From a virus, in IMG/VR virus record IMGVR_UViG_3300020020_000075, positions 1 through 44,638 of that record: a stretch of 44,638 nucleotides of DNA. The stretch is one strand, 5' to 3'. A model generated the notes under the pieces. That model was not told where the DNA came from. It worked only from the letters and a program-made list of their open reading frames with translations, and did no database searches. The position numbers and the translations under genes were made by a program. Of the stretch, positions 24,287 through 32,962 are shown one piece after another; the first letter of the stretch is position 1; each line of letters opens with the position of its first letter.

Positions 24287-24362
24287 GAGAAGAATAGAAT
24301 CATTAGGATTCCCTGAAAGCCCTGATATGTACAGGAGGGCATTCTTCTCGTATAATTTTTGC
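24287..24362 (+). ncRNA. Candidate 63-nt structured RNA with U-tract, B
   Basis: GAGAAGAAT (24287-24295) pairs perfectly with ATTCTTCTC (24341-24349); with one G-U the stem reaches 11 bp into the TAAT of the motif. Inside are a GAATC/GATTC hairpin and a GCCCU/AGGGC arm, so the fold is a three-way junction. AATTTTTGCC follows. Its paired core has the same 63-nt length as RNA A but a different inner sequence, which suggests a conserved architecture. The next gene starts 19 bases later. Confidence 0.55.
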
Positions 24363-24380
24363 CTATCTAAAGGAGTAATC

Positions 24381-24539
24381 ATGAAGAACGGAATTAAGTT
24401 TGCCCTGACGGCGTATCTCATGTGGAACGCGGTCTATATTCTTGACCGAGTGGTTGGGCGGCTTCTGTACGCACGTAAAGAAGTCATCATCGATTGGACA
24501 TCTAAGAAGATCGAAGAGATTATGCTCGGAGAGCGGTAA
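24381..24539 (+). CDS. Small membrane protein (52 aa)
   Basis: 52 aa after AAAGGAG. One hydrophobic segment (FALTAYLMWNAVYIL, ~7-21) is followed by a charged helix (KKIEEIMLGER). The stop shares its last A with the ATG of the next gene. Function unknown. Confidence 0.65.
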   Translation: MKNGIKFALTAYLMWNAVYILDRVVGRLLYARKEVIIDWTSKKIEEIMLGER

Positions 24540-24748
24540 TGTACTTCTACCCAATCGGATACAAGAAATATACGTTTTGGACGTTCCTTTGGGATCTGTT
24601 CATGTTGACCATCACCGCATGCTGGTGGTTTATCTGGATCATAATTAGAGAAAGAAGGCGATACAATTGGAACAAGTATATTCGGTGCTCGACTCCTTGT
24701 CTTACTTCGGGGGGCTGCTATTCGCCCTGTCGTTCATATTCGTGCTGA
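24539..24748 (+). CDS. Small membrane protein with Cys-rich tail (69 aa)
   Basis: 69 aa. TM segment WTFLWDLFMLTITACWWFIW at ~14-33, then RERRRYNWNKY. The last ~20 residues contain five cysteines (CSTPCLTSGGCYSPC and a terminal C) but overlap the next small ORF in another frame, so this tail may be incidental. Translational coupling to the upstream gene through TAATG. Confidence 0.5.
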   Translation: MYFYPIGYKKYTFWTFLWDLFMLTITACWWFIWIIIRERRRYNWNKYIRCSTPCLTSGGCYSPCRSYSC

Positions 24749-24789
24749 TTATGTTCGGTATTGCGGGATTCATTAAGGAGAAGGAATGA
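24667..24789 (+). CDS. 40-aa membrane peptide, TTG start
   Basis: Not an ATG gene: TTG at 24667 preceded by AGAAGG at 8-base spacing. The product has a single TM (GGLLFALSFIFVLIMFGIAG) and a KEKE end. Its stop overlaps the next start (ATGA at 24786-24789), the same coupling used by its neighbours. It overlaps the 69-aa gene by 82 bases. Confidence 0.5.
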   Translation: MEQVYSVLDSLSYFGGLLFALSFIFVLIMFGIAGFIKEKE

Positions 24790-25538
24790 ACCTACAAGCG
24801 CTACCAGCACAGGTAGAACGATTCATGCGGGAGAACTCAACCGCTATTCTTGCTGGAATCGGCGCTACGGGCGTCGTTACGACGGGATATTTGGCGCATC
24901 AAGCTGGATGGAAAGCAGCGACGTCTACGATTTACTTCGAAATTGAAGGCGGCAGACAAGACTCTCGAAAAGAACGCATTAAAGAGAGAGCGCGTAGGAA
25001 TTGGAAACTCTATATTCCGCCCACAATCGTAGGTGGAGTAGCAATTGGGTGTATCATCGCTGGTACACGGGTTGGAAACAGGCGTACAGCGGCGATGGCA
25101 GCCGCATATTCACTCAGTGAGAAGGCATTCGTCGAGTACAAGGAAAAGGTAGTAGAGAAGCTCGGAGAACGCAAAGATCAATCAGTTAGGGACGAAATTG
25201 CGCAAGAACGTATCGCTGCGAATCCAATTGGACGAGAAGTCATCCTCGTTGGATCAGGAACCGTGCTTTGTTGTGAACTTCACACTGGGCGATATTTTCT
25301 CGGTGACATGGACACGCTCAAGAAGGCGCAAAACGAGATAAACGACCGGATCAATCGTCACGAATACGCAACGTTGCAGGAGTTTCAGGTCTTGATTAAC
25401 ATCTCTCCGACGGATTCCTCTATGGATTTCGGGTGGGATCAAGAACGAGGCTTGATGTCTTTGGATATTACAACCACTTTGATGGACGAAATCAGACCAT
25501 GTCTGGCGTTTAGCTACAGTTATCTGAAGGCACTGTAA
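24786..25538 (+). CDS. DUF6353-like phage membrane protein, copy 1
   Basis: 250 aa. A hydrophobic segment near ~19-37 (AILAGIGATGVVTTGYLA) and another at ~78-94 (PPTIVGGVAIGCIIAGT) flank a charged loop. Then comes AAAYSLSEKAFVEYKEKVVEKLGE, closely matching the protein at 27063. The C-terminal half (LINISPTDSSMDFGW) is soluble. I associate this layout with DUF6353, a family spread through phages of Gram-positive bacteria with no assigned role. AAGGAGAAGG precedes the ATG. Confidence 0.72.
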   Translation: MNLQALPAQVERFMRENSTAILAGIGATGVVTTGYLAHQAGWKAATSTIYFEIEGGRQDSRKERIKERARRNWKLYIPPTIVGGVAIGCIIAGTRVGNRRTAAMAAAYSLSEKAFVEYKEKVVEKLGERKDQSVRDEIAQERIAANPIGREVILVGSGTVLCCELHTGRYFLGDMDTLKKAQNEINDRINRHEYATLQEFQVLINISPTDSSMDFGWDQERGLMSLDITTTLMDEIRPCLAFSYSYLKAL

Positions 25539-25544
25539 TCAAAT

Positions 25545-25568
25545 CGCAGTAAATACATCGACTGTAAT
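25545..25568 (+). promoter_or_regulatory. 24-bp promoter-like motif, copy 5
   Basis: CGCA, 14 bases with AAATACATCG, TGTAAT (25563-25568). It starts 6 bases after the stop of the DUF6353-like gene and drives the 54-aa gene at 25597. Confidence 0.6.
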
Positions 25569-25596
25569 GAAGCAGTCTACCATAAGGAGACAAACA

Positions 25597-25761
25597 ATGG
25601 AAAACGAAGAGACACCCGTCGAACCGAAGACCGTGCCCACATCTACGAAGGTGTTGGCTGTTGCTGGAGACGTTCTCGTCCTGGCACAGGCAGCATTCGT
25701 GGTCAAGCGCATCGTCGGAGCGGCTGGCGAAGCAATTCGCAACCATCGACTCACCCACTGA
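25597..25761 (+). CDS. Small membrane protein (54 aa)
   Basis: 54 aa from the ATG after AAGGAGAC; an upstream in-frame ATG at 25567 overlaps the motif. Acidic N-terminus (MENEETPVEPK), then a hydrophobic Ala/Val-rich helix (VLAVAGDVLVLAQAAFVV) and a basic tail. Enclosed between motif copy 5 and a terminator, so a single-gene unit. Confidence 0.65.
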   Translation: MENEETPVEPKTVPTSTKVLAVAGDVLVLAQAAFVVKRIVGAAGEAIRNHRLTH

Positions 25762-25770
25762 GACGCTAAG

Positions 25771-25811
25771 AGACTAGGAGCAGAACATCGCTTCTAGTCT
25801 TTTCATTTTTC
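25771..25811 (+). terminator. Intrinsic terminator
   Basis: AGACTAG (25771-25777) pairs with CTAGTCT (25794-25800); an inner AGC/GCT adds three pairs past one mismatch. TTTCATTTTT follows. No promoter-like motif is seen before the next gene, so some read-through may feed it. Confidence 0.75.
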
Positions 25812-25829
25812 ACCTAAACAAGGAGCATC

Positions 25830-26309
25830 ATGCTTATCAGAGACATCACTTATGAGAACCTCGACAAACAAACGGTCACTCGAGCGTTCTATTTCAATTT
25901 GACCGCCGCTGAAGTTCTGGAACTCGAGACGAGTTTCGGGGCTATTGGATTGGTCGAAGCTATCAATCGTATCCAAGAAGCCAAAGACGTCGACACGATG
26001 ATGAAGGAATTCAAACGCATCATCCTGATGACATATGGTGTTCGTGACGGAGACGATTTTCTAAAGTCCGAGGAATTGACACGTCGATTCGTGGGTTGTG
26101 GTGCGTATAGCGCATTGCTCATGGAGTTCCTTACGGTTGAAGGAGCTTTGGTCAAGTTCATCGAAGGCGTCGCACCGAGCAAGGTACCAGGTATGGAAGA
26201 GGCAAAGCCCGAGATGCCCCCGCCTCCTACGAACTTTGAGGTTTCTAAGATTACGCCGCAACAGATGGCCATGGGTCAAGCAATCATCGAAGGGAACGCA
26301 AATGGATGA
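25830..26309 (+). CDS. Conserved phage protein, possibly tail-chaperone-like
   Basis: 159 aa. MLIRDITYENLDKQ, RAFYFNLTAAEVLELE and a central FKRIILMTYGVRDGDDFLKS with AYSALLMEFL. The family recurs in phages of Gram-positive gut bacteria next to a gene like the following one. The beta start plus helical body resembles tail assembly chaperones, but the position outside the tail operon argues for caution. AAGGAGCATC precedes the ATG. Confidence 0.55.
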   Translation: MLIRDITYENLDKQTVTRAFYFNLTAAEVLELETSFGAIGLVEAINRIQEAKDVDTMMKEFKRIILMTYGVRDGDDFLKSEELTRRFVGCGAYSALLMEFLTVEGALVKFIEGVAPSKVPGMEEAKPEMPPPPTNFEVSKITPQQMAMGQAIIEGNANG

Positions 26310-26922
26310 ATTTCCCCCGAAGACAGGTAAAGATAAAAAGGCTGCGCCAGAGGAGCGACCTGAAGTAGAAAAGGTCATTTCTGGAGAAGCGATCAAACGG
26401 AAGAAGTCTCTTGGATCTCGGTTCAAAGAGGTATTTGGAGGAAACTTCCGTAGTGCCGGCGGTTATATCATGGGCGAGATCATCGTACCTGCTATCCGTG
26501 GTTTGATTGTAGACGCAGTCAGCAAGGGTACGGAACGAGTGGTCATGGGAGAAACTCAGCGTCAATGGCGTCGAGGAACTCCCAGTATGAGTGCTCGCAC
26601 CACATACAACAACCCGATCCATCGAGATCCACGTGACGGGTATATGGCGTCTCCGCAACGAGCTCTTGGTCCTCCAGGACAACGCCCGAAGTGGGATGAC
26701 ATCATCCTCACGCAAAGAGAAGACGCCGAAGTTATCGTGGAAACGATGCTGGGGTCAATCGAGAAATATGACTTCGTGACGGTGGCAGATCTTCTGCATA
26801 TGCTCGGATTTGCTACGGCGTATACCGATCAAGCGTGGGGATGGACGAATCTCGCATCCATTTCCATCAAGCAAGTTCGGGAAGGTTGGCTCATTGAGCT
26901 CCCAGACCCGGAGCCACGATGA
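26302..26922 (+). CDS. Conserved phage protein with hydrophobic helix and C-terminal beta domain
   Basis: 206 aa. Charged N-terminus, KKSLGSRFKEVFGGNFRSAG, then GYIMGEIIVPAIRGLIVDAV, an amphipathic/hydrophobic helix, a disordered Arg/Ser/Pro middle, and a C-terminal module (DFVTVADLLHMLGFATAYTD, WGWTNL, VREGWLIELP) also seen in relatives. Starts inside the upstream gene (8-base overlap) and ends in an ATGA overlap. Function unknown; the pair with the upstream gene is conserved in my memory of such phages. Confidence 0.6.
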   Translation: MDEFPPKTGKDKKAAPEERPEVEKVISGEAIKRKKSLGSRFKEVFGGNFRSAGGYIMGEIIVPAIRGLIVDAVSKGTERVVMGETQRQWRRGTPSMSARTTYNNPIHRDPRDGYMASPQRALGPPGQRPKWDDIILTQREDAEVIVETMLGSIEKYDFVTVADLLHMLGFATAYTDQAWGWTNLASISIKQVREGWLIELPDPEPR

Positions 26923-27053
26923 ACATCAATCAACAACGCGAAGCTGTACTCAAAGTCTCAGGTAATTCCTCATGGCGAGCCAGAGTCGCATCAATGTCTG
27001 ACGCACAGGTGATCGCAATCTATATTCGCCTGAAGTCACAACAAAAGCTCTAA
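26919..27053 (+). CDS. 44-aa conserved small protein
   Basis: ATG overlaps the previous stop. The product begins MNINQQREAVLKVSGNSSWR and continues to MSDAQVIAIYIRLKSQ. Very short proteins with a W-R-xR-V-x-MSD-QV-AIY pattern occur in related phages. Ribosome site inside the upstream gene. Function unknown. Confidence 0.6.
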   Translation: MNINQQREAVLKVSGNSSWRARVASMSDAQVIAIYIRLKSQQKL

Positions 27054-27062
27054 GGAGTAAAT

Positions 27063-27947
27063 ATGATCAAAATTCCAGATCAAGTGTTGAAAGCAGTTGC
27101 TCCGGCAGTGCTGAAACTCAAGAAGCACTCGCCTCATATTCTCTTTGGGGCGGGTGTGGTTGGTGTAGCCACCAGTACGGTTCTGGCGTGTCGTGCAACT
27201 CTCAAGATTGGCGATAAGCTCGAGGCTATTGATGACAACATCAAAGCGATCAAGATGGACGCATTGCAACCATATTTGTCGCATAGAAAGTCAGTAACAG
27301 ATCCTCGTCGTGACGTTGCGATTGAATACACTCGTGGTGTGTTTGAGATCACGAAGTTGTATGCGCCGGCAGTAATTGTCGGTGGTTTGTCCATTGCAGC
27401 GCTCACAGGCTCTCATATTCAATTGACGAAGCGGAACAGCGCTTTGACTGCTGCGTATGTTGCAATCGAGAAGGCGTTCACAGAATATCGTGCACGTGTT
27501 CGAGAAGAGCTTGGCGAGGATCGAGAGCTTGAGCTGTATCACAACGGCAAGTTCGAGGTGGTACGGAACGCAGACGGTACAGAAGAGAAGATTCTCACGA
27601 TCAATGCGGATGGTTCTTCCATTTTTGCACGAGTGTTCGATGAGAGCAATCGTAACTGGGTTCCAGATGCAGAGAGTAACCGTACGTTTCTCGAAGCTCA
27701 GCAACGATATTTCAACAACCGATTGAACACCTACAAGTTCGTGTTCTTGAATGATGTGTATAAAAACCTCGGGATCGAACTCACACCTGAGGGTCAATTG
27801 TTCGGTTGGGTATACCCGTCTGAGAACGGAGACAACTTCATCGATTTCGGCATGTACAACTGTTCAAATGCTGATTTCATCATCAATGGTGATAGAAGCG
27901 TTCTTCTGGACTTCAACGTCGATGGCATTATTTACAAACTTATCTAA
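27063..27947 (+). CDS. DUF6353-like phage membrane protein, copy 2
   Basis: 294 aa. Hydrophobic segments at ~28-44 (FGAGVVGVATSTVLACRA) and ~101-118 (APAVIVGGLSIAALTGS) bracket a charged loop, followed by AAYVAIEKAFTEYRARVREELGE, parallel to copy 1 at 24786. The C-terminal half (LFGWVYPSENGDNFIDFGM) is soluble. AAGGAGTAAAT precedes the start. The two copies are separated by the small-gene block, so this is an old duplication. Confidence 0.75.
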   Translation: MIKIPDQVLKAVAPAVLKLKKHSPHILFGAGVVGVATSTVLACRATLKIGDKLEAIDDNIKAIKMDALQPYLSHRKSVTDPRRDVAIEYTRGVFEITKLYAPAVIVGGLSIAALTGSHIQLTKRNSALTAAYVAIEKAFTEYRARVREELGEDRELELYHNGKFEVVRNADGTEEKILTINADGSSIFARVFDESNRNWVPDAESNRTFLEAQQRYFNNRLNTYKFVFLNDVYKNLGIELTPEGQLFGWVYPSENGDNFIDFGMYNCSNADFIINGDRSVLLDFNVDGIIYKLI

Positions 27948-27958
27948 AAGGAGCAATC

Positions 27959-28654
27959 ATGGTTACGAAAGCCCAGGTCACAGCGTTGACAGCAGTCGGC
28001 GCAGTCGCATTTTCCGTAGGGGGTACTCTCGGGTACTTTCTCGGAAAGCGCAGACCCCAAGAGGTTGTAACGGTTGAGAAATTCATTTACCGGCAACTGG
28101 ATGATCAACTGGATGAAATGCAACCAGATGGAGATGGCACTAAGATTCGAGTGATTCGTTCTGGTCAGTTCAGAGATCTCTCTGTGGTTTCAGATGAAGG
28201 GTTTCCTGGCTCGAGTGTTACGTTGGCAGATGCAGCTCCACAAGAATCGGTAGTGAATCTTCTGACGATCCCAGACGCTGATTGGGATTACGACGCAGAG
28301 CTCAGCACGAGACAAGGCGATATTCCGTACATCATCCATCGAGATGAATTCGTCAATGATGAGAAGGGTTTCAAGCAGAGCACGCTCACCTATTACAAGG
28401 GTGACAACATGGTTTGCGATGAGCTCGACCATCTGCTGTACAACTTTTCCCACTATATTGGCCACAACCTTGCGTTTGGTCACGGTTCCGGCGATCCGAA
28501 TGTGTTCTACGTTCGAAACGAAAAGGAACGCATGGAGTGGGAAGTTCTTCTTGACGAGGGACGGTACGAGGTAGTTGTACTCGGGTTGGAAATTGAACAC
28601 GATTACGAAGAGCAGGACTTGAAGCATTCGGTTCGAAGGTTTGTGATGGATTAA
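27959..28654 (+). CDS. Membrane-anchored conserved phage protein
   Basis: 231 aa. One N-terminal hydrophobic segment (VTALTAVGAVAFSVGGTLGYF, ~7-27) followed by GKRRP. The soluble body has PYIIHRDEFVNDEKGF, TYYKGDNMVCDE and FGHGSGDPNVFYVRNEKERM, a stretch conserved in related phages. No enzyme motif is recognised. AAAAGGAGC precedes the ATG. Followed by the next gene after 2 bases. Confidence 0.65.
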   Translation: MVTKAQVTALTAVGAVAFSVGGTLGYFLGKRRPQEVVTVEKFIYRQLDDQLDEMQPDGDGTKIRVIRSGQFRDLSVVSDEGFPGSSVTLADAAPQESVVNLLTIPDADWDYDAELSTRQGDIPYIIHRDEFVNDEKGFKQSTLTYYKGDNMVCDELDHLLYNFSHYIGHNLAFGHGSGDPNVFYVRNEKERMEWEVLLDEGRYEVVVLGLEIEHDYEEQDLKHSVRRFVMD

Positions 28655-28656
28655 TC

Positions 28657-29181
28657 ATGCACCACCTTGAGCCGATTGAGTCCGCATATTTCAACTGGCT
28701 CTGCGCAAAGGTAATCAGTCCGTCTGCACGTACACCAACGCAGACATATTGGAAACTAATGCGAGAGCTTCAAAACACCGAATTTGTGTGGGTTGTTGAA
28801 ATGGATGAGAATCGAGCTGAAGATGGAAAAGATCTGAGACACGAGTTTATAGTAGAAGCTCATATTTCAGATCCAGATCCAGTGTGGTTGGAAATTGGTT
28901 GTTCAATTCTCGAAATGATGATTGCACTATCTCGGAGGGCTTCGTTTATAGACGGGCGGAGCCCTCAGAGGTGGTTTAAGATCATGCTCGAGAATCTAGG
29001 ACTCTCAGAATTCAATGACGCAGCCAGACCGTTTGAATCCGCTGTCAATGATATCTTAAGTCGTCTCGTATGGAGAAACTATGAGTACGATGGAAAAGGT
29101 GGGATGTTCCCCATCGACGACCCGCAACACGATCAAAGAAAGGTCGAACTCTGGTACCAGTTCTGTGAGTATATTGTTTAA
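28657..29181 (+). CDS. Conserved phage protein of unknown function (174 aa)
   Basis: 174 aa, soluble. SAYFNWLCAKV, TEFVWVVEMDENRAEDGKDL, EIGCSILEMMIAL and MFPIDDPQHDQRKVELWYQF are recognisable as a family that I recall from actinobacteriophages, always near replication or membrane genes. No ribosome site precedes it; TAATCATG implies coupling to the previous gene. Confidence 0.65.
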   Translation: MHHLEPIESAYFNWLCAKVISPSARTPTQTYWKLMRELQNTEFVWVVEMDENRAEDGKDLRHEFIVEAHISDPDPVWLEIGCSILEMMIALSRRASFIDGRSPQRWFKIMLENLGLSEFNDAARPFESAVNDILSRLVWRNYEYDGKGGMFPIDDPQHDQRKVELWYQFCEYIV

Positions 29182-29195
29182 CGGAGGGAGGTCAT

Positions 29196-32100
29196 ATGGA
29201 TTTCTATCAAATTAGTATCAAAGAAGTCAAGAAGGGAATCCAACAGATCTACCCTGATTGGACCGTCAGTCGATTCAAAGATTTGATGGTACGAGGAAGG
29301 AGTTTCTATGCAGTCTGGGACGAAGAACGAGGTCTGTGGTCAACAGATGAGTACGATGTTCAGCGTCTTGTTGATGCTGATCTTCATCGTCATGCGAAAG
29401 AAGCTGAGGCGAGGAACGAACGTTACGAAGTAGCGAACCTCAAGTCGTTCAACACAAACGTCTGGGCGACATTCCGACGCTTCATGATGAACATCAGCGA
29501 CAACAGTCACCAATTAGACGAGCATTTGACATTTGCTAATACGGAGGTTAATAAAAATGACTATGTCTCTAGACGGCTTCCGTATGCTTTGGAGCCTGGG
29601 ACCACCGACGCCTGGGACGAGTTACTCGGAGTTTTGTACAGCCCTGTCGAACGTGACAAAATCGAGTGGGCAATCGGAGCAGTGGTTGCTGGAGACGCTA
29701 AGCGAATTCAGAAATTTTTGGTTTTCTATGGACCAGCAGGGAGTGGAAAATCTACTGTTCTCAATATCATACATCGCCTCTTTGACGGATATGTCACCAC
29801 GTTCGATGCGAAGGCTCTTGGATCTAGCAATGGAACTTTCTCAACAGAAGTCTTCAAGAATAACCCACTGGTCGCCATTCAGCATGACGGAGATCTAAGT
29901 CGAATCGAAGACAACACCAAACTGAACAGTATCATCTCACACGAAGAGATGACAATGAACGAGAAGTTCAAGCCTAGCTATACAGCACGGGTAAACGCTT
30001 TCTTGTTCATGGGTACAAACCAACCAGTGAAGATCAGCGACGCCAAATCCGGCATTATTAGGAGGTTAATTGATGTCCACCCAACCGGAAAAACAATCGA
30101 AGCGGAGCGGTATTACAGTCTCATGCAACAAGTCGAGTTCGAGCTTGGAGCCGTGGCAGCGAAATGCTTGGAACGATATCGTACTCTGGGGAAAAACTAT
30201 TACAACGGATACCGACCAGTCGAAATGATGCTTCAGACAGATGTCTTTTACAACTTTGTAGAGGCGTATTACGACATCTTTAAGAGGCAAGATGGTATTT
30301 CCTTGAAGCAGGCGTACGAATTGTATAAGGAATACTGCGGCTACAGTAACCTGGATAAGGTTCTTCCACAGTACAAATTCCGAGAAGAACTGCGTAACTA
30401 TTTCCACACATTCGAGGCTAAGGCAGAAGTAGAGGGGGTGTTCGTGAACAGTTATTACATGGGGTTCAAGGACATCTTCAAAACCGAAAAGCCTGTGGAA
30501 CACGAGTATACAATCGAACTCGCTCCGCCTATATTCTCAGTATTCGACAAGATGTACCCTGGGCAGCCAGCACAATATACAAGGCCTAACGGGTATCCAG
30601 AAAAGGCATGGGCGAATGTTACGACGCAACTCAAGGATATCGACACATCTCAACTCCATTGGGTTCAAGTTCCAGAGAACCATATTGTCATCGATCTCGA
30701 CTTGGTCGATGAAGATGGAGAAAAGGATCTCGAACTCAATCTCGCTAGAGCGGCAGCTGAATTTCCGCCCACTTATACGGAAACTAGCCAAAGTGGTAAG
30801 GGCGTTCACCTTCATTACATTTACCATGGTGACGTCCACGAACTGGCTCAGATTTATGCGGTGGGTATTGAAGTCAAGACGCTTCTCGGCGACCAATCTC
30901 TTAGGAGACGTCTCACTCTCTGCAACAACCTCGAAGTTGCAACTATCGGGAGTGGTCTTCCCAAGAAAGAAACGAAGCCTATGATTGAAGACAAGAGCAT
31001 TAAAAGCGAAAAGGGACTTCGAGCTCTCATCGAGCGAAACCTCCGGAAGGAAATTCACGCAGGGACGAAGCCGTCCATTATGTTTATCAGTGATATCCTG
31101 AAGGAAGCATACGAATCGGATCTGAGTTACGACGTTCGAGACATGCGCCAGAACATCATGGCGTTTGCTGCAATGAGCACTCATCACGCAGCATATTGTC
31201 TGAAGCTCGTACAGAAGATGCCGTTTGTCAGCGAAGAGCCGATGTCGGAACGAGAAGACCTCGAGGGGAAACCCATGGTCTTTTACGACATTGAGGTATA
31301 TCCAAACCTCTTTGTTGTGTGTTGGAAGTTCGCCGGCGACACCGATGTGGTGCGGATGATCAATCCAACTGCAGCAGACGTCGAGCCTCTCTTGAATGAG
31401 AAGCTTGTAGGATTTAACAATCGTCGGTACGACAACCACATTCTGTATGCGGCGTTTCTTGGTTATTCGGTCGAAGAACTCTATAACCTGAGTTCGAAGA
31501 TCATCGCCGGTAGAGACAGCGTTCTCTTCGGTGAGGCGTACAATCTGTCATACACCGACGTATACGACTTCAGCTCGAAGAAGCAGGGACAGAAGAAGTT
31601 CCAAATCGAACTAGGAATTCACCACCAGGAAATGGATCTTCCTTGGGATCAACCAGTCCCGGAGGATCGTATTCAAGACGTGGTGGAATATTGTGTCAAC
31701 GACGTAGTCACTCTGGAGGTGATCTTTGAAGCACGTAAGCAGGACTTTATTGCTCGCAGTATTCTTGCTGAGCTTTCTGGTCTATCTGTCAACCATACTA
31801 CCCAAAATCATACGGCGAAGATCATATTCGGCGAGAACAAACGACCGCAATCCGAGTTTGTATATACGGACCTAAGCGAGACCTTCCCCGGGTATAAGTA
31901 TGACCCCTATACAAAGGAGAGCACCTACCATGGCGAAGTCACGGGCGAAGGTGGTTATGTATATGCCGAACCTGGCATTTATGAAATGGTGTCCGTTCTG
32001 GACGTGGCGAGTATGCATCCGACGAGTATCGAACAGCTCGAACTATTTGGACCTTATACGGCAAGGTTTGCTGCCCTCAAGGAAGCGCGCATGGCAATCA

Positions 32101-32960
32101 AGCATAAGGAATACGAACGTGCCAGAGGTCTACTCGACGGTAAACTCGCCAAGTTTCTGGGAGATGCTGAAAGTGACCCTCATAGCGCTGAGGCTTTGTC
32201 GTACGCACTTAAGATTGTCATCAATATCGTCTACGGACTTACGAGTGCTCGCTTTCCGAATCCGTTCAAAGACGACAGGAACATCGACAACATCGTAGCC
32301 AAACGTGGCGCTCTGTTCATGATCGATCTGAAGCGTGCTCTACAGAAGAAGGACATCGATGTCATTCACATCAAGACCGACTCAATCAAGATCCAACACG
32401 CTGATCCTAAGACGATTAGATATATCGAGCAGTTTGGTAAGGAATATGGATATGATTTCGAGCTCGAGGCCACTTACGACAAGTTCTGTCTTATCAACGA
32501 CGCTGTATATATCGCCCGTGAAGGAGACAAATGGACTGCGGTAGGCGCACAATTCCAGCATCCGTATGTCTATAAGGCGTTGTTCAGCAATGAAGAGATC
32601 ACATTCGATGACGTCTGTGAAGTAAAGAACGTTACGCAGGGGTCGATGTGGCTCGATTTCAACTTGGAGGATCATGATCTTACCACGGACTCAATGGTAC
32701 ACGTCGGTAGAACTGGAGCCTTTGTACCAGTTTATTCTGGCGGTGCAAACCTATGGCGTGTCAAAGATGGAAAATTCTATGCTGTCACTGGGACCAAAGG
32801 ATACCATTGGATCACCCGAGAAGTCGCCGACCAACGACGAGGTCCAGAACAAGACATAACCCTCGTAGACGTAGATCTAGACTATTTCGAGCGGTTGAAG
32901 GAGGCCGCTATTGAGGCAATTGATTATTACGGACCATTTGAACGATTTGTAGAAAGGTAA
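29196..32960 (+). CDS. SF3 helicase / AEP-primase-like / family B DNA polymerase fusion
   Basis: 1254 aa in one frame. (1) SF3/D5-like helicase: GPAGSGKST at 179-187. (2) AEP primase-polymerase-like: VIDLDLVD (D500, D502), SGKGVHLHY (S533, H538) and VEVKTLL with following Arg/Leu. (3) 3-5 exonuclease: YDIEVYP (D698, E700), NNRRYDNHI (D746), YCVNDVVT (D836). (4) Polymerase: motif A LDVASMHP (D936), motif B KIVINIVYG (K1006, Y1013), motif C IKTDSIKI (D1062). Motif C normally reads DTD; the first Asp is Lys. GGAGGGAGGTC precedes the ATG. It would unwind, prime and synthesise phage DNA; the ssDNA-binding protein lies downstream. Domains are by eye. Confidence 0.85.
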   Translation: MDFYQISIKEVKKGIQQIYPDWTVSRFKDLMVRGRSFYAVWDEERGLWSTDEYDVQRLVDADLHRHAKEAEARNERYEVANLKSFNTNVWATFRRFMMNISDNSHQLDEHLTFANTEVNKNDYVSRRLPYALEPGTTDAWDELLGVLYSPVERDKIEWAIGAVVAGDAKRIQKFLVFYGPAGSGKSTVLNIIHRLFDGYVTTFDAKALGSSNGTFSTEVFKNNPLVAIQHDGDLSRIEDNTKLNSIISHEEMTMNEKFKPSYTARVNAFLFMGTNQPVKISDAKSGIIRRLIDVHPTGKTIEAERYYSLMQQVEFELGAVAAKCLERYRTLGKNYYNGYRPVEMMLQTDVFYNFVEAYYDIFKRQDGISLKQAYELYKEYCGYSNLDKVLPQYKFREELRNYFHTFEAKAEVEGVFVNSYYMGFKDIFKTEKPVEHEYTIELAPPIFSVFDKMYPGQPAQYTRPNGYPEKAWANVTTQLKDIDTSQLHWVQVPENHIVIDLDLVDEDGEKDLELNLARAAAEFPPTYTETSQSGKGVHLHYIYHGDVHELAQIYAVGIEVKTLLGDQSLRRRLTLCNNLEVATIGSGLPKKETKPMIEDKSIKSEKGLRALIERNLRKEIHAGTKPSIMFISDILKEAYESDLSYDVRDMRQNIMAFAAMSTHHAAYCLKLVQKMPFVSEEPMSEREDLEGKPMVFYDIEVYPNLFVVCWKFAGDTDVVRMINPTAADVEPLLNEKLVGFNNRRYDNHILYAAFLGYSVEELYNLSSKIIAGRDSVLFGEAYNLSYTDVYDFSSKKQGQKKFQIELGIHHQEMDLPWDQPVPEDRIQDVVEYCVNDVVTLEVIFEARKQDFIARSILAELSGLSVNHTTQNHTAKIIFGENKRPQSEFVYTDLSETFPGYKYDPYTKESTYHGEVTGEGGYVYAEPGIYEMVSVLDVASMHPTSIEQLELFGPYTARFAALKEARMAIKHKEYERARGLLDGKLAKFLGDAESDPHSAEALSYALKIVINIVYGLTSARFPNPFKDDRNIDNIVAKRGALFMIDLKRALQKKDIDVIHIKTDSIKIQHADPKTIRYIEQFGKEYGYDFELEATYDKFCLINDAVYIAREGDKWTAVGAQFQHPYVYKALFSNEEITFDDVCEVKNVTQGSMWLDFNLEDHDLTTDSMVHVGRTGAFVPVYSGGANLWRVKDGKFYAVTGTKGYHWITREVADQRRGPEQDITLVDVDLDYFERLKEAAIEAIDYYGPFERFVER

Positions 32961-32962
32961 TT

